Positions 45,132 to 55,691 are shown, counted from the stretch's first letter. The stretch: DNA of 64,000 bases from Dyadobacter tibetensis Y620-1 (GCF_000566685.1 NZ_AZQN01000001.1:682001-746000), one strand, 5' to 3'. The notes: a model not told the origin generated them from the sequence alone. A program made the numbers and translations.

Positions 45132-45383
45132 ATGAAATTTATTGCAGAAATAGACATTATGCCCATCAAAGAAATACTTGACCCTCAGGGGAAAGCGGTC
45201 ATGTTAGGATTGCATAATCTTGAGATTGACCAGGTAAACGATGTGCGGATTGGAAGACATATTACGCTTACACTGGATACCGAAACTCAGGAACAGGCCG
45301 ATCAGATCGTTCAAACCGCTTGTCAGAAACTTTTGGCAAACTTGATAATGGAAGAATTCACTTACAGCATTAAAGCTGTATAA
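45132..45383 (+). CDS. purS: Phosphoribosylformylglycinamidine synthase subunit PurS
   Basis: 83 residues from the ATG at 45132 (MKFIAEIDIMPIKEILDPQGKAV), the family N-terminus; the frame extends further upstream but is not needed. Small subunit bridging PurL and PurQ in purine synthesis. The central DVRIGRHITLTLD and ANLIMEEFTYSI stretches are typical. PurL and PurQ are not next to it, so it is a dispersed purine gene. Confidence 0.88.
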   Translation: MKFIAEIDIMPIKEILDPQGKAVMLGLHNLEIDQVNDVRIGRHITLTLDTETQEQADQIVQTACQKLLANLIMEEFTYSIKAV

Positions 45384-45406
45384 TTAAATATTGCACCAAG
45401 ACACCA

Positions 45407-46417
45407 ATGCCCAACATGATTTTTTCGCGTATCACCGGACTAGGTTATTATGTCCCGGACAAAATAGTAACCAATCAGGATCTCACCCAAATGATGGACA
45501 CCACTGATGAGTGGATTCAGGAAAGGACCGGGATACGCGAAAGACGTTATTTTGAGTATGGAAAAGACACCAATGCCAGTATGGCCACGGCCGCATCGCG
45601 CCAAGCCTTGCAGCGTGCTGGCTTACAACCGGGAGATGTCGATGTCATCGTGTATGCCACGATTACTCCCGACTATTTTTTCCCCGGGTCCGCATTTCTG
45701 ATGCAGCGCGAACTTGGATTAGAAACTATTCCTGTATTCGACATTCGTCAGCAATGCTCGGGCTTCGTTTACGCGCTTTCTCTGGCCGACCAATACATCA
45801 AATCAGGAATGTATAAAACGGCTTTGGTTGTGGGTTCCGAGATCCAATCTTCCTGGATTGACAAGAGTACCGCCGGACGCTCCACCGCTGTTATCTTTGG
45901 GGATGGGGCAGGAGCGGCAGTGGTTCAGGCCACCAGCGATCCTTCCCGCCGCATCATTTCTACACATCTCCACGCTGATGGCCGATTCGCTGAGGAGCTA
46001 TATGTCCGCGACCCAGGAAGTAGCCGCCCCGATCGTCCGGTAACCCAGGAACTCCTGGACTCAGGTGGTTTTAATGTTCATATGAATGGCAATGCCGTAT
46101 TCAAACATGCTATTCAGAGGTTTGGGGAGGTTATTTACGAGGCGTTGAAGGCCAATAACCTAACCGAAAAAGATCTCAGTCTCCTGGTTCCCCATCAGGC
46201 CAATATGCGTATTAGCGAATATGTTCGTCAGCAAATGGGTTTAGATCCAGAACAGGTTATCAATAATATTCAACGTTTCGGAAATACCACTGCAGCATCT
46301 ATTCCTATTGCCCTTACTGAGGCCTGGGAAGATGGAAAGCTTAACGATGGAGACATTATTTGTCTGGCAGCCTTTGGAAGTGGCTTTACCTGGGGCTCCG
46401 CTCTTATTCAATGGTAA
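45407..46417 (+). CDS. fabH: Beta-ketoacyl-ACP synthase III
   Basis: 336-residue thiolase-fold enzyme starting fatty acid synthesis. The catalytic triad is intact: Cys117 in RQQCSGF, His263 in VPHQANMR and Asn293 in FGNTTAAS. The N-terminal GLGYYVPDKIVTN and DEWIQERTGIRERR stretches are typical. A second ATG three codons in is also usable. Probably follows PurS in one transcript (23 bp apart). Other Bacteroidota KAS III-like proteins exist, so a specialised role cannot be excluded. Confidence 0.88.
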   Translation: MPNMIFSRITGLGYYVPDKIVTNQDLTQMMDTTDEWIQERTGIRERRYFEYGKDTNASMATAASRQALQRAGLQPGDVDVIVYATITPDYFFPGSAFLMQRELGLETIPVFDIRQQCSGFVYALSLADQYIKSGMYKTALVVGSEIQSSWIDKSTAGRSTAVIFGDGAGAAVVQATSDPSRRIISTHLHADGRFAEELYVRDPGSSRPDRPVTQELLDSGGFNVHMNGNAVFKHAIQRFGEVIYEALKANNLTEKDLSLLVPHQANMRISEYVRQQMGLDPEQVINNIQRFGNTTAASIPIALTEAWEDGKLNDGDIICLAAFGSGFTWGSALIQW

Positions 46418-46510
46418 AACCCATGGAAGGACCACAATTATCCTGATTCAGGAAATCAATTGTATTATTTTTCTGTTATCCCTATTATATATCTTTCTTT
46501 GTTTAGCCGT

Positions 46511-46870
46511 TTAATATTGTCCAGTTGACAACATTACCAAGGTGCATGCAACTACTGGTACGATATTTTTAGAGATTAAAATCTGACGGAAAGCTTCGTT
46601 TTCTGTACCCGGATTAAAGATCACACGTTTAGGTTGTAATGAAATAATATAATCATAATATTCTGGCTGTTTTGATGGATTAATGTACAGCGTTACCGTA
46701 TCGATATTTTCCCATGCGATAGTTTCCCGATGTACTTCTTCACCCAATACAGTTTGTGAATCTCTACCAATTAGAAAAATGGGATGCCCGGCCTGTTGAA
46801 GTCGCACCGCCGCAATATAGGCATATCGATTTGTTTTGGAAGTGGCTCCGATTATTAATGTAGGTTTCAT
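46511..46870 (-). CDS. CoA-binding domain protein
   Basis: 119 residues, a Rossmann-type CoA-binding domain as in succinyl-CoA synthetase N-termini: LIIGATSKTNRYAYIAAVRLQQAGHPIFLIG, and FNPGTENE, which is the signature of the small stand-alone family. Convergent with FabH. Function unknown. Confidence 0.83.
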   Translation of the reverse strand: MKPTLIIGATSKTNRYAYIAAVRLQQAGHPIFLIGRDSQTVLGEEVHRETIAWENIDTVTLYINPSKQPEYYDYIISLQPKRVIFNPGTENEAFRQILISKNIVPVVACTLVMLSTGQY

Positions 46871-46997
46871 AGGACCTTTTGGTGTAATTATTTTAATACC
46901 TAAAAAGAATATCAGGATAAAAGTTCATTCCTGAGATTCAAAGCCGAGAGTTACCAGCGTTAATGAAAAATAAGATATTAGTAAACAGGATTTTAAG

Positions 46998-47570
46998 ATG
47001 AGCGAATCAAATTCAAATAAAAGCTTTTGGAATGAGAAATGGGAGAAAATAAATTTTGGTGAGATAGAAAATCCTCCCCATTATGAAATTTCCAATTACG
47101 GAAGACTCAAAAGCTTTCAGAATAATCCCAAGGATGGGAGTATAATTAAGGGATCGGTTATTCAAGGCTATAAATCATTGAATATCCGAGTAACGGGTGG
47201 GAAGACCATTAACCGTTATGTGCACAAATTGGTGGCAGAACACTTTGTGGAGAAAAAATCCCAAGATCACAGTTTTGTGATTCACAAGGATTTTGAAAAA
47301 CAAAACAACTTCTACGAAAACCTGCTTTGGGTGACCAAGGCGGAAATGATCGAACATAACCGGGAGAATCCCGCCTTTATTAACCGGGTCATTCCGAAGC
47401 GAACCAAAAATTATAAGCTTACAGAAAGTAAGGTTAAAATCATTAAAAAGCTGCTTAAAAACGATAATAATCGTTTGAAAATGATTGCTAAACAATTCGG
47501 AATTACACATACCCAGCTAAACCGAATCCGCTCAGGAGAGAACTGGAAACACGTTACGATAGACGATTAA
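46998..47570 (+). CDS. HNH/NUMOD4-type protein with C-terminal helix-turn-helix
   Basis: 190 residues. N-terminal NUMOD4 motif (HYEISNYGRLKSF), then an HNH_3-like core (YVHKLVAEHFVEKK and VIHKDFEKQNNFYENLLWVT), then a basic helix-turn-helix-like tail (MIAKQFGITHTQLNRIRSGENWKHV). The HNH is altered: the usual NHxDGN reads IHKDFEKQNN. No intron, intein or transposase surrounds it, so it is a free-standing gene and may be a domesticated DNA-binding protein. Its end overlaps the convergent IscA-like gene by 4 bp. Confidence 0.8.
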   Translation: MSESNSNKSFWNEKWEKINFGEIENPPHYEISNYGRLKSFQNNPKDGSIIKGSVIQGYKSLNIRVTGGKTINRYVHKLVAEHFVEKKSQDHSFVIHKDFEKQNNFYENLLWVTKAEMIEHNRENPAFINRVIPKRTKNYKLTESKVKIIKKLLKNDNNRLKMIAKQFGITHTQLNRIRSGENWKHVTIDD

Positions 47571-47890
47571 TCCCGTTCCAAAGTCTTATTTTCCAGGGTA
47601 GAAACCGTATAACCGGATCCGTTCAATCCATCTTCATAATCGACAGAAACACCTAAGACATACATCAGGTGTTTCTTGTCGATATATACTTTTACCCCAT
47701 CAATCCAGTATACTTGGTCCGAAGAAGTTTGAGTATCAAAACCCAACATAATTGACCCACTACAGGCACCTCCTTTTAGACCTATCCGTAGTCCATACGT
47801 TTCTGGAATCTTATTGGCTGACAATGTTGAGAAAATTTCTGATTTTGCCCTTAAAGAAATACTGATTGGTGCTTCCATCTCATTATTCAT
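47567..47890 (-). CDS. IscA/HesB-family protein with reduced cysteines
   Basis: 107 residues of the A-type Fe-S carrier fold. Only the first of the three ligand cysteines is present (GGACSGSIM); the C-terminal CxC of typical IscA/SufA is replaced by GSGYTV in the sequence after NGLN. It therefore cannot bind a cluster in the normal way. Similar degenerate members occur in Bacteroidota. Convergent with the HNH gene, 4-bp overlap. Role unknown. Confidence 0.82.
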   Translation of the reverse strand: MNNEMEAPISISLRAKSEIFSTLSANKIPETYGLRIGLKGGACSGSIMLGFDTQTSSDQVYWIDGVKVYIDKKHLMYVLGVSVDYEDGLNGSGYTVSTLENKTLERD

Positions 47891-48073
47891 TAAATTATAT
47901 TAATCAAAATTATATAAAAAATTGAGGATTCCGTTCTTAAACTACGGCGGTTATTGCTATCCACTCCCTCTCCCTCTTGGTTTTCACTATTTTACAAGGA
48001 GCATTTAGATAATTCGCAAATTATTTGAACCTTACCCCCTATTTTTGCATTTAAAACCAATAACTTGTTTTAT

Positions 48074-48604
48074 ATGGACCAATATTATGCACTTCTGTTC
48101 AACCTGCTAATTTATATACCTATAACCGCCTTAATCTTGTTTGGTTTGTATAAAATCATCGACAAGATCTCCATGTCCATGGCTCAGCGTCAAGTAGCAG
48201 TTGAAAAAGCTAAAACTGCAACCGCTATTTTACCCATGCGCATTCAGGCTTATGAACGCATGTGTCTATTCCTGGAACGCATCACACCCAATAACCTGTT
48301 ACTGAGAGTAGCCCCCTCAACACTAGTAACGATGGAATTACAGCAGACTCTCCTCAGCGAAATCAGAGAAGAGTATAACCATAACAGCGCTCAGCAACTA
48401 TATGTTTCCACTGAAACATGGAATGAAATTAATAAGGCCATGAACGAGGTGGTGACGATTATAAATCAGTCTGCGGCAGAACTTCAACCTGAAGAACCAG
48501 CGACTCATCTGGCGAAAAAAATATTGGCCAAAGTGATTGATCAACCCACACAGCCCACTCAAAAAGCGTTACAACTTTTAAAACTTGAATTTACCAGAAT
48601 ATAA
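48074..48604 (+). CDS. Conserved hypothetical membrane-anchored protein
   Basis: 176 residues from the ATG at 48074. One N-terminal helix (LFNLLIYIPITALILFGLYKII) followed by a cytoplasmic helical region with LPMRIQAYERMCLFLERITPNNLLLR. A widespread Bacteroidota pattern without known function, as far as I can recall. 59 bp upstream of mutS2 and possibly co-transcribed. Confidence 0.7.
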   Translation: MDQYYALLFNLLIYIPITALILFGLYKIIDKISMSMAQRQVAVEKAKTATAILPMRIQAYERMCLFLERITPNNLLLRVAPSTLVTMELQQTLLSEIREEYNHNSAQQLYVSTETWNEINKAMNEVVTIINQSAAELQPEEPATHLAKKILAKVIDQPTQPTQKALQLLKLEFTRI

Positions 48605-48663
48605 ATTATTATACGAACTGCCACATTTAAATCTAATATGGGTGATGTTCTATTCTTGAAGCA

Positions 48664-51072
48664 ATGCTATATCCTAAAACAATTGAACAAAAACTAGGTT
48701 TCGACAAGTTAAGATCATGGTTACATGAGGCTTGTATAAGCCCTCTTGGCCAATATTATGTGCAGAAGATTAAGTTCTCCGACAACTTTGGTATGGTTGA
48801 GAAGCTAGTAAGCCAAACAGCCGAAATGAAGCAAGTGTTAGAGGTAGGTGAAAACTTTCCTTCTCAGAACTATATAGACGCTACTCCCTACCTAAAACAG
48901 GCTTCCATAATAGGGATGCAGTTGTCGCAGGAAGCTTTTTCCGATATAAAGGTCTCCCTCAATACCATCAATCTGTGCCTTAGTTTTTTCAGAAAGCAGG
49001 AACCCGGCGCATATCCTCTATTAAGCGAATATGCTCAGACCATTGAGATTAACCCGCTGGTGACCGATTCTATCAACCGAATTTTTGACGACCGGGGACA
49101 GGTAAAAGATAATGCTTCTACTGAACTCGGCCGCATTAGACGCAAGCTACTTTCGGAACAGGCAGGCATAAGAAAAAGGCTGGATAGCATCTTGCGAAAC
49201 GCAAAACAACAAGGCTGGATAGGCGATGAAGTATCGCTGACCGTGAGAAATGGCCGTATGGTAATTCCCATTGTTGCCGAACATAAAAGGAAGTTAAAAG
49301 GCTTCGTTCATGATGAATCCGCAACAGGTCAGACTGTTTTTATTGAGCCTACCGAAATATTCGAAACCAATAATGAGATCAGGGAACTAGAGTATGAAGA
49401 GCGCCGGGAGGTTAACCGGATTTTACAAGAGTTGACGGAGCGGATTCGCCCCTATGTTCCTGAATTACAAAAGGCTTACCATTTTTTAGGGCTGTTGGAT
49501 TTCCTGAGAGCCAAAGCCAGGCTCGCTCAGGAGCTTTCGGCTATCAATCCTACCTTTATACAAAAGCAGCAGATCGAATGGCACGAAGCGAGACATCCTA
49601 TTCTGCATATGTCTTTCAAGGAGGCTGGTAAAAAGGTAGTTCCTCTTCATATCGAATTAAATGAGGAAAATAGAATCCTTATCGTTTCCGGGCCAAATGC
49701 CGGAGGCAAGTCCGTCGCATTAAAAACAGTGGGGCTCATTCAATATATGTATCAGTGTGGTCTTTTAGTACCCTTACGCGAGGACAGCACCATCGGATTT
49801 TTCCAAAATATTTTTATTGATATTGGAGATGAACAATCCCTAGAGAATGACCTTAGTACATACAGTTCTCACCTCACCAATATGCGGCACTTCCTGGCTA
49901 TGGCCAATAAACGTACCCTATTTTTGATCGATGAATTTGGAACAGGTACAGAACCTGGCCTAGGTGGCGCCATTGCAGAGACCATCCTCGAAGAACTTAC
50001 CCAGTCTGGTGCGTATGGTATGATCAATACCCATTACACCAATCTGAAAGTTCTCGCCGATAATACCAAGGGTCTTATCAATGGGGCCATGCGGTTCGAT
50101 GGCGCCCATTTAGAACCAATCTATGAGCTGGAAATAGGCAGACCCGGAAGCTCATTTGCCTTTGAGATCGCCTCGAAAATTGGTCTGCCCAAAGCGGTAA
50201 TCCAAAAAGCCAAGGAAAAACTTGGGACGCAACAGGTAAGCTTCGAGAAACTACTAAAAGAATTGGATATTGAAAGAAAGGTATTTGCTGAAAAGAATAC
50301 TTCTCTGGGAATTAAAGAACGTAAACTTACCCAGGAGCTAGCCGAATATAAAAAACTAAAGGCGTCCCTGGAGCTCAATGAGAAGAAATTAATCAATGAG
50401 GCGAAAGCCAAAGCAAAATTACTAATCAGTGATGCCAATCAGCTGATCGAAACCACCATTCGGGAAATCAAGGAAAAGAAGGCTGAAAAGGAATCTACAA
50501 AGGCAGTTCGGGGTAAGCTAGAAAAATTTGGGCAGGTAGCACTTAAACCGGAAGTGGTTGTGGAGGAAAAGCCTGCAGAAGAACTCTACGAAATTGAAAC
50601 GGGATCGATAGGTCCCGGAGACTACGTTCGGATAGCCGGGCAAAATGCAATCGGGCAGGTATTGGCACTGCGTGGCAAAGACGTGGAAATTAGTATAGGT
50701 GATTTGAAATCGACTATCAAACTTTCCCGGTTGGAAAAAGTCTCCAGAAAGGCCTATAAAACTGCTACCGGCGATCGGGAGGTAAAGGCCTTATCTAAGG
50801 GTATTGATCTAAACGAAAGGATGATGAACTTCAGTTTTAATCTGGACCTTCGTGGCAAACGAGGTGAAGAAGCCCTCGGCACAGTCGACCAGTTTATGGA
50901 CAATGCCATCATGCTTGGATATGACGAAGTAAGACTGGTTCACGGAAAGGGAGATGGCATTCTTCGTACGCTTATACGTAATCATTTGAGGGGATACAAA
51001 CAAGTTCATGAGATGTACGACGAGCATGCCGATCGTGGAGGCTCTGGTGTTACCATCGTCAAAATGAAATAA
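48664..51072 (+). CDS. mutS2: MutS2 (endonuclease/ribosome-rescue ATPase with Smr domain)
   Basis: 802 residues. Walker A GPNAGGKS at 343-350, Walker B region DEFGTGTEPGLGGA, a long coiled-coil and the C-terminal Smr domain with LDLRG and VRLVHGKGDGILR. MutS2 acts in suppression of homologous recombination or, in other bacteria, in splitting collided ribosomes; which applies here is not decidable. The LDLR residue set and HGKG are intact. Confidence 0.95.
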   Translation: MLYPKTIEQKLGFDKLRSWLHEACISPLGQYYVQKIKFSDNFGMVEKLVSQTAEMKQVLEVGENFPSQNYIDATPYLKQASIIGMQLSQEAFSDIKVSLNTINLCLSFFRKQEPGAYPLLSEYAQTIEINPLVTDSINRIFDDRGQVKDNASTELGRIRRKLLSEQAGIRKRLDSILRNAKQQGWIGDEVSLTVRNGRMVIPIVAEHKRKLKGFVHDESATGQTVFIEPTEIFETNNEIRELEYEERREVNRILQELTERIRPYVPELQKAYHFLGLLDFLRAKARLAQELSAINPTFIQKQQIEWHEARHPILHMSFKEAGKKVVPLHIELNEENRILIVSGPNAGGKSVALKTVGLIQYMYQCGLLVPLREDSTIGFFQNIFIDIGDEQSLENDLSTYSSHLTNMRHFLAMANKRTLFLIDEFGTGTEPGLGGAIAETILEELTQSGAYGMINTHYTNLKVLADNTKGLINGAMRFDGAHLEPIYELEIGRPGSSFAFEIASKIGLPKAVIQKAKEKLGTQQVSFEKLLKELDIERKVFAEKNTSLGIKERKLTQELAEYKKLKASLELNEKKLINEAKAKAKLLISDANQLIETTIREIKEKKAEKESTKAVRGKLEKFGQVALKPEVVVEEKPAEELYEIETGSIGPGDYVRIAGQNAIGQVLALRGKDVEISIGDLKSTIKLSRLEKVSRKAYKTATGDREVKALSKGIDLNERMMNFSFNLDLRGKRGEEALGTVDQFMDNAIMLGYDEVRLVHGKGDGILRTLIRNHLRGYKQVHEMYDEHADRGGSGVTIVKMK

Positions 51073-51083
51073 AAAGGTTCTCG

Positions 51084-51107
51084 GGGGGAGTTGTACTCCC
51101 CTCTTTT
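51084..51107. terminator. Hairpin between mutS2 and acetyltransferase genes
   Basis: Stem GGGGAG/CTCCCC around TTGTA, followed by CTCTTTT on the plus strand. Located in the 33-bp gap between convergent genes. Confidence 0.6.
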
Positions 51108-51546
51108 ACATAAAGACCTTTTCAATCTTGCTATATGGGATAGCCCCCTTGAAGAAAGGCTCACCAAATGACTGAAAGCCAAAACGCTGATAGAACGGCA
51201 GGGCGTCGGCACGTGCATCACACCAGATTCGTTTCATCTTATTTTCTTGGGCAAGATCGATCACCCGCTGCAATAACCGGGTGCCTAGCCCCTTACCCCT
51301 CCAGGTAGCAAGGGTGGCAAATTTCCGAAATCGCAACGAATCGCCCTCAATAAAAGCACTGATTACAGATACCAATTCCCCATCCACATAAAGTCCATAA
51401 TGAATACCCAAGTCGTCTTCAGGAATCTTGACAAACGAAATCGGTTGATCGGGCCATAATTCACTGTGTCTGATCGGCAAAAGGAGATCTGCAGATACCC
51501 GTCTTATTTCAATATTTAGATTGGATGTCCTCTTTTCGATGCACAT
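51106..51546 (-). CDS. GNAT-family N-acetyltransferase
   Basis: 146 residues with the acetyl-CoA loop RGKGLGTRLL, a preceding beta strand RFRKFATLATW, and the C-terminal FYQRFGFQSFG. Acceptor unknown. Two bases after the stop of the PBP4-like gene, so it is probably in the same transcript. Confidence 0.85.
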   Translation of the reverse strand: MCIEKRTSNLNIEIRRVSADLLLPIRHSELWPDQPISFVKIPEDDLGIHYGLYVDGELVSVISAFIEGDSLRFRKFATLATWRGKGLGTRLLQRVIDLAQENKMKRIWCDARADALPFYQRFGFQSFGEPFFKGAIPYSKIEKVFM

Positions 51547-51548
51547 AT

Positions 51549-53012
51549 TTACAAGTTTGCTAATAATACCATTAGTCGAGACAATTCCTCAGAAACTATT
51601 TTCTCTGTATCCGGTTGATATTTGTGGGCGATCATGGCAAAAGTAAGTAGGTCTCCAGATCGGGTGGTAACATATCCCGCATATGCACGTGTGCCTTCAA
51701 TTGAGCCACTTTTGGCCCTTATATTACCTTCAGCATTCGATTTCTTTCCCAATCGTCTAACTGTACCCGACTGGCCCATTACCGCCATTCCCTGGTAGAA
51801 CTCTTTAAAAACCTTCTCCTGATTCATTACGGAAAGAAAATCTGTCATATTCTGCACGGTTAATGAACCAGATGGGGACAGCCCGCTACCATCTTTAATC
51901 ATAAATCCACGCATATCCGCTCCCCTGGATTGCCAATACTGCCGAAGTTGTAAAATGGAAGTATCGAAATCAGATTTACCCGATAGTCTTTTTCCAAAGA
52001 GTCTCAAAAAACTATCTGCATAAAGATTAATGCTCCATAAATTCGTTTCCTTACATAGCAAATGTAACGGGGCTGATTTATAGATATCGATTACTTTTAA
52101 CGCAGATTGTTCTGACGACAAAGCACCCTCAATGCCAATTCCACTGGCTTTCAACCGAGCTCGAAGGGCTTCGGCAACATATAGGGGGGGATTAGGCAAT
52201 GCGCCTTTGACAGAAAAAGAATTGTATCCAGCCGGAACAGTACCGGTAAACTGTACCCTTGGCCCCAGTGGGCTACTGTAGAATATCGATTGATCTCCAG
52301 ACCCCCGCTCCCCTGTGCTAAGCTTATTCTCAAACTCAATCCCTGCCAGTGCCGGCGAAGTACCGGAAAATCCTACCGGATCTCCTGTTTTTTTTCCTGG
52401 AATAAAATTAGCCTTAAACTGATTTTCATTGAAATTAAGCCCCCATATCCCGGCGCCATAGGAATTCCCTATATCCCCCCAGATCCAGGATTCAGCATGG
52501 GGAAGACCCTCATAATAGCTAGCATCAACAATAATTTCACCTTTGATATATCCCACCCCCTCTTTCTGAATTTTTGCCAACCAGCGATTGAGCATTTCCT
52601 GATCGTCGGGATACCCTGGAAAACGGGAGCTGCCCAGGGATGGATCACCTCCTCCCCGAACAATTACATTGCCATATAAGGTATCGGCCCTCACCTGCCC
52701 CTGCAATTGAAGCAAGGTTTCGAAACGGTAGTCTGCACCCAATGCACTCAATACGGACCCAGTGGTCACCAGCTTCAGGATAGATGCAGACGGTAAGCTA
52801 CGTTCGTGATTTAATTGAAAAATATTTTTTTTTGACTTGACGCCTTTCACTTGAATGGCCAGCGTTCCATGCCTTAGGAGCTCGCTGTTCTGTAATTCTA
52901 ATACAGCGTCGGAAAAGTTCATTAAGGCTGTAGAATCTATGGTTTGCGCCTGGAGGTTGCCGCAACATAACCATAAGGTCAACACGATTTTTAGTCTTAT
53001 ACAGTTAGGCAT
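51549..53012 (-). CDS. dacB: D-alanyl-D-alanine carboxypeptidase/endopeptidase (PBP4, S13 family)
   Basis: 487 residues from the ATG at 53012, where a signal peptide starts (MPNCIRLKIVLTLWLCCGNLQAQ); the frame extends 34 codons upstream without a signal. Active site S77-ILK80, SIN (SxN) motif in LWSINLYAD, and KSG in AKSGSIEGTRAYAGY. Periplasmic peptidoglycan hydrolase. Linked to the GNAT gene by 2 bp. Confidence 0.9.
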   Translation of the reverse strand: MPNCIRLKIVLTLWLCCGNLQAQTIDSTALMNFSDAVLELQNSELLRHGTLAIQVKGVKSKKNIFQLNHERSLPSASILKLVTTGSVLSALGADYRFETLLQLQGQVRADTLYGNVIVRGGGDPSLGSSRFPGYPDDQEMLNRWLAKIQKEGVGYIKGEIIVDASYYEGLPHAESWIWGDIGNSYGAGIWGLNFNENQFKANFIPGKKTGDPVGFSGTSPALAGIEFENKLSTGERGSGDQSIFYSSPLGPRVQFTGTVPAGYNSFSVKGALPNPPLYVAEALRARLKASGIGIEGALSSEQSALKVIDIYKSAPLHLLCKETNLWSINLYADSFLRLFGKRLSGKSDFDTSILQLRQYWQSRGADMRGFMIKDGSGLSPSGSLTVQNMTDFLSVMNQEKVFKEFYQGMAVMGQSGTVRRLGKKSNAEGNIRAKSGSIEGTRAYAGYVTTRSGDLLTFAMIAHKYQPDTEKIVSEELSRLMVLLANL

Positions 53013-53284
53013 ATTTGAATCAAATAAAGTTATAAATGTAAGCGGAGGCGCCGAAACTAAAAAGTATTTGAATCGACTACATGGGTTTTTTGATACTTTT
53101 GTAACAAATGTCAATCAGAACTGCCCATGGGCACCGTGGTTTGCAGGCGATACCTGCTTGTTTTAGGAATAAAAAAATAGGACCAGATTGGCATGAGGAA
53201 TAGAAATTGATAGACATAAAATTTTGGTTGGCTTGCTCAGTTTTGGGAAGTACATAACCTATAGATTTTCACACAGTAATATAT

Positions 53285-54703
53285 ATGAAATTGACATTTT
53301 GGGGAGCTGCTCAACAGGTAACGGGAAGCATGTTTCTCCTAGAATCCGATGAATACCGGATATTAATTGACTGCGGTGCGGACTTTGACTTAGATGAAAA
53401 AGAAAGAAAAGCACGTTTTGACGAGCAAAAAAGTGTATTTCCTTTCGATGCCAGCCTCATTAACACGGTGTTATTGACCCATGCTCATATCGACCATTCA
53501 GGGAATATACCTAACCTCTTCAAGGAAGGTTTCGAAGGCCGCGTAGTATGCACCGAACCCACCATGGCATTGACAGCCCTTTTACTCAAAGATGCAGCCA
53601 ATTTACATCAGAAAAGGCTGAACGCTAAAAATGGAAGCAGAAAAAAGGGCAAGGGAAAAAGAGAGATTCCGAGGGACTACTTTGTAGAAAAGAATGTGGC
53701 CGATGCTTTGGAGAACTTTGTAACGGTATCTTTTGGCCAACGCTACCGGATTGCCGATCACGTTGCCATCACCTATTATCCAGCAGGTCATTTGCTTGGA
53801 GCGGCACATATCGTCGTGGAAATTACCGAAGATGGCGTACGCAAACGAGTGGCCTTCTCGGGTGATATCGGTCGTAGCGACTATCCCTTACTACTAGATC
53901 CTCAAGAAATTCCGGAAGTCGACTATCTGGTTTGCGAGAGTACCTACGGAAATAGGATACACGAAAATACGGAGACTCCGGAAGAGGCGCTTACAAAGGT
54001 TATCAAAAGGACCTGTATTGATGTACCGGGCCGTTTGATCATTCCATCTTTCTCAGTAGGACGTACCCAAGCGCTTCTTTATATTTTGAACAAAATATAT
54101 CTGGATAATAAATTTCCTAGTATAAAGGTATTTTCTGATAGTCCTCTAGCTTATAGTAGTACCAAAGTCTATCAACGATTTGTGCGAATGCTAAACAAAA
54201 AGGCCCGCAGGTTCCAGGATGACAATGACATGTTATTCGATTTCGATAATCTTATTTATCTGGAAAATGCCGAAGCCAGCAGGGCTATTTCCAATTATAA
54301 CGAACCCTGTATCATCATTTCTTCTTCGGGAATGGTACAAGGAGGACGGGTGGAACATCATGTTGAAGCCAATATCGGTAACCCATATGCGACCATCTTA
54401 ATGATTGGCTATGCATCGGAAGGAACCCTGGGCTGGCGGTTGATAAACGGTCAGGATTCTATCACCATGCGCGGGAAACAACTGCCTGTTATGGCTAATG
54501 TCGAAAAAATTGATGTCTTTAGCGGGCATGGAGATCAAAATGATTTAATTAAATTTGTCAAAATGCAGGACCCTGCAAAGCTAAAAAAAGTATTTTTGGT
54601 GCATGGTGAAAAGCATAGTATGTCTGAATTACAATTAATAATCAACAAATTAGGTTATCAGAACGTAGAAACTCCCCGCCGCGGTCAGCAATACGTACTA
54701 TAA
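53285..54703 (+). CDS. MBL/beta-CASP ribonuclease-like protein
   Basis: 472 residues of the RNA-processing metallo-beta-lactamase class. MBL metal motif HAHIDHSG, beta-CASP region ([15 protein letters not shown]), and C-terminal RMMBL-type ending ([14 protein letters not shown] and VHGEKHS). Similar bacterial proteins are endo/exoribonucleases. Followed by accA after 31 bp. Confidence 0.9.
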   Translation: MKLTFWGAAQQVTGSMFLLESDEYRILIDCGADFDLDEKERKARFDEQKSVFPFDASLINTVLLTHAHIDHSGNIPNLFKEGFEGRVVCTEPTMALTALLLKDAANLHQKRLNAKNGSRKKGKGKREIPRDYFVEKNVADALENFVTVSFGQRYRIADHVAITYYPAGHLLGAAHIVVEITEDGVRKRVAFSGDIGRSDYPLLLDPQEIPEVDYLVCESTYGNRIHENTETPEEALTKVIKRTCIDVPGRLIIPSFSVGRTQALLYILNKIYLDNKFPSIKVFSDSPLAYSSTKVYQRFVRMLNKKARRFQDDNDMLFDFDNLIYLENAEASRAISNYNEPCIIISSSGMVQGGRVEHHVEANIGNPYATILMIGYASEGTLGWRLINGQDSITMRGKQLPVMANVEKIDVFSGHGDQNDLIKFVKMQDPAKLKKVFLVHGEKHSMSELQLIINKLGYQNVETPRRGQQYVL

Positions 54704-54734
54704 CCCGAACCCACCAAACGAAGCAAAAAAAGCG

Positions 54735-55691
54735 ATGAGAACATACCTGGATTTTGAAAAACCAATGGCCGAGTTGGAAAAAAAACTGGAAGAAATGAAG
54801 GTTTTGGCAAAAAACAATAATGTTGACGTTTCAGATGCCATTCTGCTACTGGAAAATAACATTACCAAACTTAGAAAAGAAATCTTCGAGAATCTGACCA
54901 GCTGGCAGCGCGTTCAACTTTCCCGTCATCCAGATCGCCCCTATACCCTTGACTATATCGAGCATATTTGCGACGAATTTATCGAACTTCATGGCGACCG
55001 TCAAGTTCGTGACGATCCGGCTGTAATAGGGGGCTGGGCAAATGTTAACGGGCAATCCTTTATGTTAATAGGCCAGCAAAAGGGTCGAAATACCAAACAG
55101 CGCCAGTATCGTAACTTTGGAATGCCCAATCCTGAAGGTTACCGCAAGGCCTTGCGTTTGATGAAAATGGCCGAAAAGTTTAATAAACCGATTGTGACCT
55201 TGATCGACACCCCCGGTGCTTTTCCGGGTATGGAGGCAGAAGAGCGTGGACAAGGAGAAGCGATCGCCCGCAACCTTAAGGAAATGTTTATGCTTAAGGT
55301 CCCTGTCATCTGTATCATAATTGGCGAGGGAGCATCGGGAGGTGCCCTAGGCTTAGCAATTGGCGACAAGGTACTGATGCTTGAAAACACCTGGTACTCG
55401 GTAATTTCTCCAGAGAACTGCTCGGCAATTTTATGGCGGAGCTGGGATTATAAGGAACAAGCTGCGGAGGCCATGAAGATTACGGCAAAAGACATGAAAC
55501 AAAATAAGCTAATCGATGGTATTGTCCGGGAACCCCTTGGCGGCGCTCACCTCGATCATACCTGGATGGCCAACGAGCTCAAGGAAGTAATCCTGGAGAA
55601 TATTGCAAATCTGAATAAAATTGAACCACAAAAAAGAATCGACGATAGAATTGAAAAATTCTGCTCTATGGGCGTTGTAATAGAACCTTAG
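54735..55691 (+). CDS. accA: Acetyl-CoA carboxylase carboxyltransferase subunit alpha
   Basis: 318 residues, matching the family along its full length. [45 protein letters not shown] and EGASGGALG are diagnostic. Pairs with AccD, not in the window, to carboxylate acetyl-CoA in fatty acid synthesis. The N-terminal coiled part is intact and the start context is normal. Confidence 0.96.
   Translation: MRTYLDFEKPMAELEKKLEEMKVLAKNNNVDVSDAILLLENNITKLRKEIFENLTSWQRVQLSRHPDRPYTLDYIEHICDEFIELHGDRQVRDDPAVIGGWANVNGQSFMLIGQQKGRNTKQRQYRNFGMPNPEGYRKALRLMKMAEKFNKPIVTLIDTPGAFPGMEAEERGQGEAIARNLKEMFMLKVPVICIIIGEGASGGALGLAIGDKVLMLENTWYSVISPENCSAILWRSWDYKEQAAEAMKITAKDMKQNKLIDGIVREPLGGAHLDHTWMANELKEVILENIANLNKIEPQKRIDDRIEKFCSMGVVIEP

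Noticed and set aside
46998..47570. Homing endonuclease inserted in another gene
   Set aside because: No interrupted host gene or intron boundary is visible on either side.
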